Shown here: one piece after another, positions 25,284 to 35,077 of the stretch
How the letters are laid out: each line of letters starts with the position of its first letter
How positions within the stretch are numbered: the first letter of the stretch is position 1
NCBI GenBank assembly: GCA_030745875.1
Contig: JASLNT010000108.1
Span: forward strand, 1-45,940
Source of the DNA: Phycisphaerae bacterium
GTDB lineage: Bacteria > Planctomycetota > Phycisphaerae > SM23-33
Length of the DNA: 45,940 nucleotides
Reading direction: 5' to 3'
Notes under the pieces: model-generated
The model's input: the letters and a program-made list of their open reading frames with translations, nothing else
Told to the model about the DNA's origin: nothing
Databases searched by the model: none
Made by a program: the position numbers and the translations under genes

Positions 25284-28200
25284 TCACCGGGACTTTCGCC
25301 TACGCTTCAGCATTAGCGGAAGGCCTCCAGCCAGCAATATTAGCGTCGCCGGTTCGGGTGTTGCGGCCGACTCGAGCGTCATGGGCGACGGGGTAGCGAC
25401 CGTGCCGAAATTCGCCCGCATGAGGACGAAGTCAGCGAGGTCGACCCTACCGTCCTCGTTGAAATCGGTATGCCAATCGCCATCGCTGCCGAACGCGCCG
25501 ACGAAGGTATAGTAGTCCGCGTCGTCCACATCCCAATCGAGGTCCGTATCGCCGTCCAGCATGCCGATAACGCTGATTTCACCGTCGGTGTACAGCATCG
25601 AAGTATCCCAGGCCTTCCGCCCGGATACGTGCAGGCCCACCGCGTCAAACGTCGCACCGGCGGCCAGCGTGTCCCAGTCCAGTATGTCGAACGTATTGCC
25701 CACTTGCGGGACAAATCCACTGATCAGCGTTACTTGCAAAGTTCCGCCGGGCGTCAGTTCGCCGGCTGCGAGTACTGCGTCGTAATTGTCGCCGCGAACC
25801 AGTCCGCCAAGTTCGATCGCCAAAGTCGACCCGGACTCGAGCGTCAGGTCGTCGCCCAGCGATAAGATTCCCGTCGAAGCGCCCGGCATCAGCGTTCCGC
25901 CTGAAGCAACGGTGACCGGTCCGGCGACACTTCCCGTTCCGCCCAGCGTACCGCCCAGGTTCACCTGCACAGGTCCCGAGCCGGTGGCCGAGCCGGTGGT
26001 GTTATTGGCCAGCAGCACCCCGCCGTCGATCGTCGTGCCTTCGGTGTAGTTGCTGGCGCCCGTAAGCGTCAGCGTGCCCGTCCCGAGCTTCACGAAACTC
26101 CCGTCGCCAGCGCCGTTGCGGACGATGCCGCCGGAATAGGTCGTGTCGTTGTTGTTTGCCCCGACCCGCAGTTCGTTGCCCGGTTTGGCTATGAAAAGGG
26201 TGGTTCCCGACCCGGCCAGCGAGCCGACCGTCTCGGTCGTCCCCTTGAAGAAGATAAACCGGCCCGGGCTGGCGATCGTCAGGTCCGTACCGTCGGGCAG
26301 TCGCTCGTTGATTCCAACATCGAGCCTCCCGTCGAGGACCTGCGTCGGACCGGCATATGTGTTGTCGGTACCGATGTACAGGATGCCGTTGCCGGTCTTG
26401 ATCAGCCCTCCAGGGCCCGAGATCCCGGCCCCGGAGCCCAGGGAGGCCGTGCCGGTAACGTCGAACCGGGCGTCGCCGGAGAGAGTGGTCACAACTGACT
26501 GAGCGGAGAAAATCAGGCCCCCGGAACTGGCGAGCGTTCCGCCTTCGAAGGTGATTGGTGATCCGGCAGCCCCAAGGTTGCGCTCGTCCGAGATCGCCAG
26601 CGTGCCGTCGCTGATGGTCGTGCCCCCCGCGTATGTGTTGTTGGCCGTCAGCGTTAGCGTTCCGGCGCCCAGCTTGGTCACGCTGCCCGTGCCGTTGATC
26701 TTGGCGGCGAAGGTCACGTCGTCGCTGCGATTGAAGACCAGCGAGGCGTTGTCGGTCACGTCGCCGGGGATCGATCCTGTGGTTCCACCGTCGCCGATCT
26801 GCAGCGCCCCGCCGGTGATCGTCGTGCCGCCGGAGTAGGTGTTGGCGGTCGTCAGCGCCAGCGTGCCGGCGCCGGTTTTGGTGATGCCCCACGGGCCGGA
26901 GGTTTCACCGATAACGCCCGATTGTGCGGCCGAGCCGGTCGTGACGTTCAAGGTCGCATCGTGCTGCAGGTCGATGGTGTTGGTCACCGTGATCCCGTCG
27001 GCGTAGTCGATTGTCGAGCCCAGGACCGTGATCGGTCCGGAGCCCGCGGCGTTGCTGTGGGCGAGGGAAAGGGTCCCGCCGTTGAGCGTCGTTCCGCCGT
27101 CGTAGATGCTGTTGTTCGTGAGTGCCAGCGTCCCGGCGCCCAGCTTGGTGACGCTGCCCGTGCCGCTGATCGAGCCGCCGAAGGTCAGGTCGTTGCTGCG
27201 GTTGAAGATCAGCGAGGCGTTGTTGGTGACGTCGCCCGTGATCGAACCGGTGGTTCCGCCATCGCCAATCTGCAGCGCCCCGCCGCTGATGGTCGTGCCT
27301 TCGGTGTAGTTGCTGGCGCCCGTGAGCGTCAGCGTGCCCGTGCCGAGCTTGGTCACGCTGCCGTTGCCGGCGCCGTTGCGGATGATGCCGCCGGAGTAGG
27401 TCGTGTCGTTGTCGTTCGCTCCGACCCGCAGCACGTTGCCCGGATGGACTATGAAGAGGGTAGTTCCCGATCCGGCCAGTGATCCGATCGTCTCGGTCTG
27501 CCCATTTTGGAATATGAACCGTCCCGGGCTGGTGACTGTCAGGTCCGTGGTGTCGGGCAATCGTTCGCTGTATACGACGTCGAGCCTGCCGTCGAGCACC
27601 GACGTCGCTCCGCTATATGTCGACACGCCCTCAACGATGAGACTGCCCGTGCCCGTCTTGACCAGACCGCCGTCGCCCGTGATCGGCCCGGTGAAGGTGG
27701 GTTCGACAGGTCCACCGTCGCCCTGTATGCGAACGTCATTACCCGAAGTGGCGACCAGCGTCCTGCTTCTCATGTCCAGGAAGGCCGGGCCCGTGGCGAG
27801 CGTTCCGCCTTCGAAGGTGACCGCCGAGCCGGCGGTCCCGAGATTGTTGTCGGCCGAGATGCTCAGCACCCCGTCGCTGATCGTCGTCCCGCCGCCATAG
27901 CTGCTGGCGCCGCTGAGCGTCAGCGTGCCTGTGCCCAGCTTGGTCAGGCTGCCCGTGCCGTCGATCGCGCCGCCGAAGGTTACGTCGTCGGAGCGGTTGA
28001 AGATCAGCGATGCGTCGTTGGTGACGTCGCCCATGATCGATCCGGTGGTTCCGCCATCGCCGATCTGCAGCGCCCCGCCGCTGATGGTCGTGCCTTCGGT
28101 GTAGTTGCCGCCGCCCGTGAGCGTCTGCGTGCCCGTGCCGAGCTTCACGAAGCTGCCGTCGCCGGCGCCGTTGGCGATAATGTTGCCATCGTAGGTCGTG

Positions 28201-31200
28201 TCGTTGTCGTTTGCCCCGACCCGCAGCACGTTGCCCGGCTGGGCTATGAACCAGGTGTTACCCGACCCGGCCAGTGATCCGATCGTCTCGGTCCGCCCAT
28301 TTAACATGAACCGGCCCGGGCTGGTGACTGTCAGGTCCGTGGTGTCGGGCAATTGTTCGCTGTATACGACGTCGAGCCTGCCGTCGAGCACCAACGTCGC
28401 TCCGCTATATGTCGACACTCCCCCAACGACGAGACTGCCCGTGCCCGTCTTGACCAGACCGCCGTCGCCCGTGATCGGCCCGGTGAAGGTGGGTCCGACA
28501 GGTCCACCGTCGACCTGCATGCGAACGTCATTACCCGAAGTGGTGACCAGCGTCTTGCTTCTCATGTCCAGGAAGGCCGGGCCCGTGGCCAGCGTTCCGC
28601 CATCGAAGGTGACCGCCGAGCCGGCGGCCCCGAGATTGTTGTCGGCCGAGATCGACAGTACGCCGGCCTCGATCGTCGTCCCGCCGCTATAGCTGCTGGC
28701 GCCGCTGAGCGTCAGCGTGCCTGTGCCCAGCTTGGTCACACTGCCCGTGCCGTCGATCTTACCGTCGAAGGCCAGGTCGTTGGAGCGGTTGAAGATTAGT
28801 GATGCGTTGTTGGTGACGTCGCCGGCGATCGAACTGGTGGTTCCGCCATCGCCGATCTGCAGCGTCCCGCCGCTGATCGTCGTGCCGCCGTCGTACGTGT
28901 TGGCGCCGGTAAAAACCAGCATCCCGGCGCCCAGCTTGGTGACGCTGCCGCTGCCGCTGATCACGCCGCCGAAGGTCACGTCGTCGCTGCGATTGAAGAT
29001 TAGCGATGCGTTGTCGGTTACGTCGCCGATGATCGAACCGGTCGCGGCGCCATTGCCAATCTGCAGCGCCCCGCCGCTGATCGTCGTGCCGTCGTCGTAA
29101 GTGTTGTCGTTCGTGAGCGTCAGTGTCCCGGCGCCCAGTTTGGTTACACTGCCCGTGCCGCTGATCGCGCCGCCGAAGGTCACGTCGTCGCTGCGGTTGA
29201 AGATCAGCGATGCGTTGTCGGTTACGTCTCCGAGGATCGATCCCACCGCGGCGCCGTTGCCGATTTGCAGCGCCCCGCCGCTGATGATCGTGCCGTCGCT
29301 GTAAGTGTTATCATTCGTGAGCGTCAGTGTCCCGGCACCCAGCTTGGTTACGCTCCCCGTGCCGCTGATCGCGCCGCCGAAGGTCACGTCGTCGGACCGG
29401 TTGAAAATCAGCGATGCGTTGTTTGTGACGTCGCCGGCGATCGAACCGGTGGTTCCGCCATCGCCGATCTGCAGCGCCCCGGCGCTGACTGTCGTGCCTC
29501 GACCGTGACTGTTGGCGCCGGTCAGCGTCAGCGTGCCCGTGCCGATCTTGGTCAACTTCCCGCCGCTTCCGGTGATCCACCCGGAGAAGGTCGTGGAGCT
29601 GTTGTTGTGACCGACGGTCAAGTGATTGGCGCCGGTTCCAAAGCGGATCCCGCCAGCGCCGCCGCTGAGCGATCCCACCGTTTCAGTGTAACCCCACCAC
29701 ATATAGAACATGCCCGCGTTGATGATCAAGTCGGTGTCGTCAGGCAATATGTCGCTGCTCTGCATCTGGAAGATGCCGCCATTAATCGTGGTCGATCCGC
29801 TATAGGACGAGGCCTGGCCTTCCACGATCAGTTGGCCCGGGCCGTTCATAACCAGCCCGCCGTCTCCGGTGACCGCTCTGTTCAGGCGGACTGTTCCTCC
29901 GTTTATATTGAGGACAGCATCTGCCCCATCGGTCACGATCGGATGGTTGGTGAAGTGGCCTGAACCCTCAGTTTGAAGGGCTCCGCCCGTGAACGTCACC
30001 GACGTGTTATCGGGTCCTATGCTGCTGCTGGCGGTGACGATGAGTGTCCCGTCGGCGATGGTCGTACCGCCGGAGTAAGTGTTGGAGCCCGAGAGCGTCA
30101 GCGTGCCGCCGCCGTCCTTTGTCAAACTGCCCGTGCCGCTGATCGCGCCGCCGAAGGTCACGTCGTCGGACCGGTTGAAGACCAGCGATGCGTCGTTGGT
30201 GACATCGCCGAGGATCGATCCGGTTGTCCCGCCATCGCCGATCTGCAGCACACCGCCGCTGATGGTCGTGCCTTCGGTGTACGTGCTGGCGCCTGTTAGC
30301 GTCAGCCTGCCCGTGCCGATCTTGGTCAGCGCCCCGTCGCCGCCCGCTTCGGCCCTGATAATGCCCCCGTAAACCGTATCGCTGTTATTGGCTCCGACCC
30401 GCAGGTGCACGCCGGTATTGAAGGAGAATCGAACGTGACCCAATCCGGAGAGCGAGCCCACCGTCTCGGTTACGGGACTCTGTATCGAGTACCACCCGCC
30501 GTTGATGATCAGGTCCGTCCCATCCGGCAGGGCCTCGTTGCCGCTGGTCGTAAGCTGCCCCTGGTTGATCGTGGTGGCGCCCGTGTAGGTCGAAGCCGCC
30601 AGGAACAGCGCACCGGATCCGTTCTTGACCAATCCGCCGTCGCCGGAGACGCCTCCGTTAATACTGATGGACCCGTGTGTATCAAAGACAGCATCGGAGC
30701 CGTTGGCCACGAAATTGTGCGAGCTGTGCCCCAGGTGGCCAGCGCCCTCAGTTCGCAAGGCGCCCCCGAAGAAGGTAACGACGCCGTTGGCGTCCCCAAG
30801 ATTGTCGAGGCTTGAGATGCTCAGCGTCCCTTCGGCGATCGTCGTCCCGCCTGCGTACGTGTTCGTGCCGCTGAGCGTCAGCGTGCCCCCGCCGTACTTG
30901 ATCACACTGCCCGAGCCGCTGATGTCGCCGCCGAACGTCACGTCGTCGGACCGGTCGAAGCCCAGCGAGGCGTTGTTGATCACGTCGCCGACGATCCACC
31001 CTGTGGCGGCGCCGTCGCCGAGCATCAGCATGCCGCCGCTTATGGTCGTTCCGCCGGAGTAGGTGTTGTCGCCGGTGAGGATCAGCCGGCCAGGACCGGC
31101 CTTGGTCAACGAGCCGCTGTGGTCAATGACAGTGTCGACGGAGAATATGTGGCTCGGATCGAGGATGTCGAAGCCGCCGCCGTTGGCGGTGATCGTGACG

Positions 31201-34200
31201 GTGTTGCTGATGTCGCCGATGTCGTCCAGACCCGTGCCCACGATCCCGAGCAGACCGCCGTCGATCGTTACTCCGCCCGAGCCCAGTTGCCCATCGGCGG
31301 AGATCGCCAGCGTTCCCCCCGCGATGGTCGTGCCTTCGGTGTAGGTGTTATTGCCCGTGAGCGTCAGCGTGCCCGTGCCGATCTTGGTCAGCGCCCCGTC
31401 GCCACCGAAAGTGGGTCCGATGACGCCGCTGAATGTGGTATCCGTGTTGTCGGCTCCGACACGCAGATTGTGGCCCAAGACGCCTCCGAAATGGACGAGG
31501 CCGCTACCCGACAGAGATCCGATTGTCTCGGTGATGCCGTTGTAGAGGCGCATTCTCGCACCTTCGCTGATCGTGACGGCCGTACTGTCCGGGAGGCGCT
31601 CGTCAAACTCGCTGACGTCGAGGACGCCTTCAAATATCTGCGTGGCGCCGGCGTAGGTGTTGTCCGTCTGGATGTTCAGGATACCTGAGCCGGTCTTGAC
31701 CAGCCCCCCGGGGCCTGAGATCCCGCTGCCTGTCAACAGGTGGGCGTTGCCGCCGACAGTCTCGAACTTAACGCCGCCCCCGACGGTGGATACCATGGGT
31801 CGGGCGGAGAACGTCACCCCTCCGCAAATGAGCCTTCCCCCTTCGAAGATGACCGGCGAGTCGGCGGCGCCGAGATTGCTGTCGGCCGAAATGCTCAGTA
31901 CCCCTTCTCCGACTGTCGTCCCGCCGGCGTACGTGTTCGTGCCGCTCAACGTCAGCGTGCTGTTGCCGTACTTGGTCACGCTGCCCGTGCCGCTGATCGC
32001 CCCGCCGAACGTTACGTCGTCGGAGCGGTTGAAGGCCAGCGAGGCGTTGTTGATCACATCGCTGAGAATCCAACCCGTCGCGGTGTTGTTGCCGACCATC
32101 AGTTCGCCGCCGCTGATGGTCGTGCCTTCGCCGTAGGTGTTGTCGCCGGTGAGGATCAGTCTGCCCGTACCGATCTTTGTCAGAGCCCCGTTACCGCCGC
32201 GACCAGGCTCGATGACGCCGCTGAATGTGGTGTCGGTATTGTCGGCTCCGACGCGCAGATTGCTCCCCGAGCCGCTTGAAAACTCGACGACGCCGCCGCC
32301 GGACAAAGAACCGATCGTCTCGGTAATTCCGCCGAAGAGACTCATTCTGGCGCCCGCGTTGATTGTGACGCTCGTACTGTCCGGGAGACGTTCGTCACCG
32401 CCGCCGACATCAAGGATCCCCCCAAAAATCTGCGTCTCGCCGGCGTAGGTGTTGTTCGTCTGGATGATCAGGTGACCGCTGCCGAACTTGTTGAGCCCTC
32501 CGGGCCCTGAGATCCCGCTGCCGGTCAGCAACTCGGCGTTGCCGACGCCGGTGTCGAACTGAACGGAGCCCCCATAGGTGGATACCATGGGCCGGTCCGA
32601 GAACGTTACCACTCCGTTAGTCTTGAGCGTTCCGCCTTCAAAGATGACCGGCGATCCGGCCGCGCCAAGGTTGCTGTCGGACGAGATGCTAAGCACTCCT
32701 TCGCCGGCTGTCGTACCGCCGGCGTAACTGTTCGTACCGCTCAGCGTCAGCGTGCCCCCGCCGTACTTGATTACCGCATAGGCTCCGCCGGTGTCGCTGA
32801 TCGGGCCGGACTGGGTGGCGCTTCCGGTCGGGACGTGGAGGAAAACGTTGCCCTGCAGGTCGATCGGGTTGGCGATGTCCAGACCGTCGGCGTAGTCGAT
32901 CGTCGGCCTGGTGCTCAGATCCGGTGCGGTGAACAGCAGGTTGTCGAAGCGGTGCTCGTTGGTTGCTCCGCCCGTTCGCGCGCCGAAGGCGATTCGGCTG
33001 ACCTCAGGCGTGAAGCCGCCCACGGTGACATTGTTGAAAAGGACCTCCTCAGATCCGCCCGAGCCAGTCAGCTTGACGGTGATCTTTGAATCGCTGAAGC
33101 TGACGTTGGCGTTGTTCCACAGGTTGTTCTCGAGGGCGAATGACGGGGCCGCAGTTCCCAACGACGAACCGTTGAAGAAGACCTCAACGAAGTTGCCGCT
33201 GGGCTCGGAAACGCCGTTGTCGTACACGTCGAAGCTGATCGTCAGCGAGTCGGCTCCTGGCCCGTCCTCGCCGAAGTTCGCACCTGCGCCGTAGGTTCCG
33301 GCGTCCATCAGCGTGAAACTCATCCCGTCGGCGCCGCTGCCCGGGCCGATCTTGAAGTCGAAGGAGGCTTCAAAAGCGGGGATCGCCGCTCCGCTGAGCG
33401 TTCCTGAGACCGCCGATCCCTGCTGGTTGCCAGCGTTCGGGGTAAGGCGGACCGAGCCGGCGTCTAGGGCGGCGTGGCCGTTGAGCGCGAAATCGCCCGC
33501 TCCGCTCGCAAAATCTTCAGCCAGTGTGACGGTGGGCGCCACGGTGATCGTGCCCGTGCCCAGCGCGCTGTTGTGTTCGAGCGACAGCGTGCCGTTCTTG
33601 ATCGTCGTGCCGTTGGCGTATGCGTTGCTACCCGTCAGCGTCAAGACGCCTGTGCCGACTTTGACGAGACTACCGTTGCCGACAATGGCGCCTTCGTAGC
33701 TGCTGTCGACGTTCAGGGCTCCGGTCTTGAGCACCGCGCCGGAAGAAAAAGCGACCGTGCCCGAGCCGGACAACTTGCCGATAGTCTCGGTGACGCCTTC
33801 GAGCACGAAAAGGGCTCCGGGGCCGACATCGACAACACCGGCGTCGCTGATCCGCTCATCGCCGCCGTCGACGATAAGCTGGCCGTTAAGGACGCTCGTC
33901 GTGCCGGAGTATGTGTTGGCTCCGCGGAGATAGAGCGCGCCCGCGCCAGCTTTGGTCAGGCCCCTCGTTCCGCTCTGTGAGACAGCTCCGGTGACGTAGA
34001 GTCTGGCGCCGCTGTCCACCTGCCACCAGCCGTCATCCAGAAGTTGGACGTTGCTTTCGATCACCTGCGTCTCGGCGCAGACGTTGATGTCGCCCGATTC
34101 CAGGGACAGCGTGCTGCCGACGAGAGTGTGTCCCGGTGCGCCTGCAACGCTGTCAAAATAGACGGTGCGGACCGTGCGGTTGCCGTCCAGGTTGACAGGA

Positions 34201-34397
34201 AAGGCTACATCCTCTTGGAAGTAGACGATGTCACCACTGCCGGGGATGCTGCTACCGCCCCAGTTGTTCAGATTGCCCCACGAATTGTTGATACCGCCGC
34301 CGCCATCCCAGAAGATTTCATCCGCGCCGGCGGGGACAGCCCAACCGGCGGCCGTCAGGACGATAACTGTCAGAATCAGTTTTCTAGGCGATTTCAT
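25284..34397 (-). CDS. Giant autotransporter-type beta-strand-repeat surface protein with lectin-like, dockerin and PEP-CTERM modules
   Basis: The 3037-residue product has a signal peptide (MKSPRKLILTVIVLTAAGW...AGA). By eye about 29 autotransporter-associated beta-strand repeats (pattern G-x-L-T-K-x-G-x-G-T-L-T-L-x-G-x-N-T-Y-x-G-G-T-T-I) predict a long beta-helix. An L-type-lectin-like domain interrupts them (about 330-490). A dockerin-like pair of calcium loops (about 2946-2999; DTDLDWDVDDADY, DFNEDGRVDLADF) precedes the C-terminal PEP-CTERM signal (ATPEPATLILLAGGLPLML, then basic residues), which sorts proteins for exosortase processing. There is no autotransporter beta-barrel. ATG 34397 is chosen for GGGAG 7 nt upstream. 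The protein probably acts in adhesion or the extracellular matrix. Its promoter region is shared in form with that of the 38690 gene. Confidence 0.88.
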   Translation of the reverse strand: MKSPRKLILTVIVLTAAGWAVPAGADEIFWDGGGGINNSWGNLNNWGGSSIPGSGDIVYFQEDVAFPVNLDGNRTVRTVYFDSVAGAPGHTLVGSTLSLESGDINVCAETQVIESNVQLLDDGWWQVDSGARLYVTGAVSQSGTRGLTKAGAGALYLRGANTYSGTTSVLNGQLIVDGGDERISDAGVVDVGPGALFVLEGVTETIGKLSGSGTVAFSSGAVLKTGALNVDSSYEGAIVGNGSLVKVGTGVLTLTGSNAYANGTTIKNGTLSLEHNSALGTGTITVAPTVTLAEDFASGAGDFALNGHAALDAGSVRLTPNAGNQQGSAVSGTLSGAAIPAFEASFDFKIGPGSGADGMSFTLMDAGTYGAGANFGEDGPGADSLTISFDVYDNGVSEPSGNFVEVFFNGSSLGTAAPSFALENNLWNNANVSFSDSKITVKLTGSGGSEEVLFNNVTVGGFTPEVSRIAFGARTGGATNEHRFDNLLFTAPDLSTRPTIDYADGLDIANPIDLQGNVFLHVPTGSATQSGPISDTGGAYAVIKYGGGTLTLSGTNSYAGGTTAGEGVLSISSDSNLGAAGSPVIFEGGTLKTNGVVTFSDRPMVSTYGGSVQFDTGVGNAELLTGSGISGPGGLNKFGSGHLIIQTNNTYAGETQIFGGILDVGGGDERLPDSTSVTINAGARMSLFGGITETIGSLSGGGVVEFSSGSGSNLRVGADNTDTTFSGVIEPGRGGNGALTKIGTGRLILTGDNTYGEGTTISGGELMVGNNTATGWILSDVINNASLAFNRSDDVTFGGAISGTGSVTKYGNSTLTLSGTNTYAGGTTVGEGVLSISADSNLGAADSPVIFEGGRLICGGVTFSARPMVSTVGGGVKFETVGGNAHLLTGSGISGPGGLVKTGSGILNIQTDNTYAGATQIFEGVLDVSEFDERLPDSTAVTISEGARMRLYNGITETIGSLSGSGLVHFGGVLGHNLRVGADNTDTTFSGVIGPTFGGDGALTKIGTGTLTLTGNNTYTEGTTIAGGTLAISADGQLGSGGVTIDGGLLGIVGTGLDDIGDISNTVTITANGGGFDILDPSHIFSVDTVIDHSGSLTKAGPGRLILTGDNTYSGGTTISGGMLMLGDGAATGWIVGDVINNASLGFDRSDDVTFGGDISGSGSVIKYGGGTLTLSGTNTYAGGTTIAEGTLSISSLDNLGDANGVVTFFGGALRTEGAGHLGHSSHNFVANGSDAVFDTHGSISINGGVSGDGGLVKNGSGALFLAASTYTGATTINQGQLTTSGNEALPDGTDLIINGGWYSIQSPVTETVGSLSGLGHVRFSFNTGVHLRVGANNSDTVYGGIIRAEAGGDGALTKIGTGRLTLTGASTYTEGTTISGGVLQIGDGGTTGSILGDVTNDASLVFNRSDDVTFGGAISGTGSLTKDGGGTLTLSGSNTYSGGTTIADGTLIVTASSSIGPDNTSVTFTGGALQTEGSGHFTNHPIVTDGADAVLNINGGTVRLNRAVTGDGGLVMNGPGQLIVEGQASSYSGSTTINGGIFQMQSSDILPDDTDLIINAGMFYMWWGYTETVGSLSGGAGGIRFGTGANHLTVGHNNSSTTFSGWITGSGGKLTKIGTGTLTLTGANSHGRGTTVSAGALQIGDGGTTGSIAGDVTNNASLIFNRSDDVTFGGAISGTGSVTKLGAGTLTLTNDNTYSDGTIISGGALQIGNGAAVGSILGDVTDNASLIFNRSDDVTFGGAISGTGSVTKLGAGTLTLTNDNTYDDGTTISGGALQIGNGAATGSIIGDVTDNASLIFNRSDDVTFGGVISGSGSVTKLGAGMLVFTGANTYDGGTTISGGTLQIGDGGTTSSIAGDVTNNASLIFNRSNDLAFDGKIDGTGSVTKLGTGTLTLSGASSYSGGTTIEAGVLSISADNNLGAAGSAVTFDGGTLATGPAFLDMRSKTLVTTSGNDVRMQVDGGPVGPTFTGPITGDGGLVKTGTGSLVVGGVSTYSGATLVLDGRLDVVYSEQLPDTTDLTVTSPGRFMLNGRTETIGSLAGSGNTWFIAQPGNVLRVGANDNDTTYDGNIIANGAGDGSFVKLGTGTQTLTGGGNYTEGTTISGGALQIGDGGTTGSIMGDVTNDASLIFNRSDDVTFGGAIDGTGSLTKLGTGTLTLSGASSYGGGTTISDGVLSISADNNLGTAGSAVTFEGGTLATGPAFLDMRSRTLVATSGNDVRIQGDGGPVEPTFTGPITGDGGLVKTGTGSLIVEGVSTYSGATSVLDGRLDVVYSERLPDTTDLTVTSPGRFIFQNGQTETIGSLAGSGTTLFIVHPGNVLRVGANDNDTTYSGGIIRNGAGNGSVTKLGTGTLTLTGASNYTEGTTISGGALQIGDGGTTGSITGDVTNNASLIFNRSNDLTFGGSISGTGSVTKLGAGTLALTNNSIYDGGTTLNGGTLSLAHSNAAGSGPITVLGSTIDYADGITVTNTIDLQHDATLNVTTGSAAQSGVIGETSGPWGITKTGAGTLALTTANTYSGGTTITGGALQIGDGGTTGSIPGDVTDNASLVFNRSDDVTFAAKINGTGSVTKLGAGTLTLTANNTYAGGTTISDGTLAISDERNLGAAGSPITFEGGTLASSGGLIFSAQSVVTTLSGDARFDVTGTASLGSGAGISGPGGLIKTGNGILYIGTDNTYAGPTQVLDGRLDVGINERLPDGTDLTIASPGRFIFFKGTTETVGSLAGSGTTLFIAKPGNELRVGANNNDTTYSGGIVRNGAGDGSFVKLGTGTLTLTGASNYTEGTTIDGGVLLANNTTGSATGSGPVQVNLGGTLGGTGSVAGPVTVASGGTLMPGASTGILSLGDDLTLESGSTLAIELGGLVRGDNYDAVLAAGELTPGGTLQVTLISGFVPQVGNTFDILDWDTLAAGATFDAVGLHVSGRKAWDTSMLYTDGEISVIGMLDGDTDLDWDVDDADYYTFVGAFGSDGDWHTDFNEDGRVDLADFVLMRANFGTVATPSPMTLESAATPEPATLILLAGGLPLMLKRRRKSR
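27395..28600 (-). repeat. 792-bp duplication inside the giant repeat gene
   Basis: A segment around 27395-27790 recurs almost unchanged 792 bp later (for example, matching CGCTATAT starts at 27611 and 28403). The period is exactly 264 codons, so the frame is kept. The copies carry the LVKTGTGSL-VYSGAT and RLDVVYSE-LPDTTDLTVTSPGRF blocks. A recent in-frame internal duplication explains it. Confidence 0.85.
28900..29500 (-). repeat. 204-bp tandem repeats inside the giant repeat gene
   Basis: Three successive copies of a 68-codon unit (SVTKLGAGTLTL...FGGAISGTG) are nearly identical. The period is 204 bp, checked at the matching GTGTT positions 29101 and 29305. This is the least diverged part of the array and the likeliest site of copy-number change. 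Confidence 0.8.
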
Positions 34398-34605
34398 GAT
34401 GGACTCCCTGTTTCCGAACCAATCCAAGAATCAAATACAATCACCCGCCAAGCCGCGACAAGTCCGCGACCAGGCGAAGAATGCACACAATTCAACCAAG
34501 TGGGTGGGGGAAAAGGAGAGCAATCAATTCCACCATCCTCGCCGTCCCGAGCAAGAATGGGCCTCGCCGCCAAAGGCAGCATCCTCCGAAAACACTAGAT
34601 TTTAA

Positions 34606-34634
34606 ATTGTATCAAGCAGATCCGTTCTGACCAA
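34606..34634 (-). promoter_or_regulatory. Possible proximal second promoter of the giant repeat gene
   Basis: On the minus strand TTGGTC (34629-34634) and TACAAT (34606-34611) are 17 bp apart. The -10 is good and the -35 poor. If used, the 5' UTR would be about 200 nt and include a GC-rich segment (about 34510-34590) able to form hairpins. Confidence 0.3.
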
Positions 34635-34711
34635 GGACAAAACAGACCCTCCCCCATAATAATCACTGCCGCGCTGCACCGGCGAGAATGCGAATTGTGC
34701 TTCATGTCGGT

Positions 34712-34741
34712 AATGTAAAGAGTGAGGGCGCCACATGTTAA
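34712..34741 (-). promoter_or_regulatory. Promoter of the giant repeat gene (conserved copy A)
   Basis: On the minus strand a -35 TTAACA (34736-34741) is 18 bp from a -10 TACATT (34712-34717). The same hexamers with the same spacing occur at 38466-38495, although most of the spacer differs, which points to selection on the promoter. The predicted start is near 34705, about 300 nt before the ATG. Confidence 0.6.
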
Positions 34742-34753
34742 CCGCCTGTGAAC
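34736..34753 (-). promoter_or_regulatory. Direct-repeat operator overlapping the -35 (copy A)
   Basis: In gene orientation the site reads GTTCACA-GGCG-GTTAACA, two near-identical 7-mers with a period of 11 bp. This is the layout of sites bound by OmpR/PhoB-type response regulators. It overlaps the -35 hexamer, as is typical for activated promoters. The identical arrangement is found at 38454-38471. Confidence 0.5.
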
Positions 34754-34822
34754 TACAACGCGGCGTCAAGGGGAGTTTGTAGATAGACGATGTGGCGGAT
34801 ATGTTACTGTAAACTCAGCACG

Positions 34823-34836
34823 CATAACGTGTTATG
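34823..34836. promoter_or_regulatory. Small palindrome in the upstream region (copy A)
   Basis: CATAAC and GTTATG arms flank GT at 34823-34836. The equivalent spot in copy B carries a longer GACATAACA...TGTTATGTC inverted repeat (38368-38400). It may be an operator, but its role is unknown. Confidence 0.35.
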
Positions 34837-35048
34837 GTCGACAAGCAAACCGGGTGCGGCTGTTCGGCGGGGCGGACGGCAGGTTCACAGTTTCAGCGAA
34901 CGGTCCAGTCGGGGTCAATGAGGACTGCACGGAGCCGACCGAGTCGATATGCGCCGAAGTGTTTACCGGGCGGCATGATAGGGGAGCCGAAGTTACCTCT
35001 TGTGCGACGTGAATAGTCGTCCGGCGGCAGGGGGGCGATCCAGGATCT

Positions 35049-35077
35049 GTGAACCATATGTGAACCATATGTGAACA
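35049..35077 (-). promoter_or_regulatory. Three 11-bp-phased GTTCACA repeats (distal array, copy A)
   Basis: In gene orientation the site is GTTCACA-TATG-GTTCACA-TATG-GTTCACA, three perfect 7-mers with 4-bp spacers. The 7+4 layout matches the PHO-box style of PhoB/PhoP binding, and the 7-mer resembles the Streptomyces PhoP consensus GTTCACC. The site is about 350 bp upstream of the promoter. A two-unit version is found at the matching position of copy B (38140-38157). Confidence 0.5.

Noticed and set aside
28900..29500. Regularly spaced repeats considered as a CRISPR array
   Set aside because: The units are in-frame coding repeats of 204 bp without unique spacers or nearby cas genes.
26922..33980. 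Many plus-strand open frames across the giant repeat gene
   Set aside because: They are periodic antisense shadows of the beta-strand repeats, with no start sites and no domain of their own.
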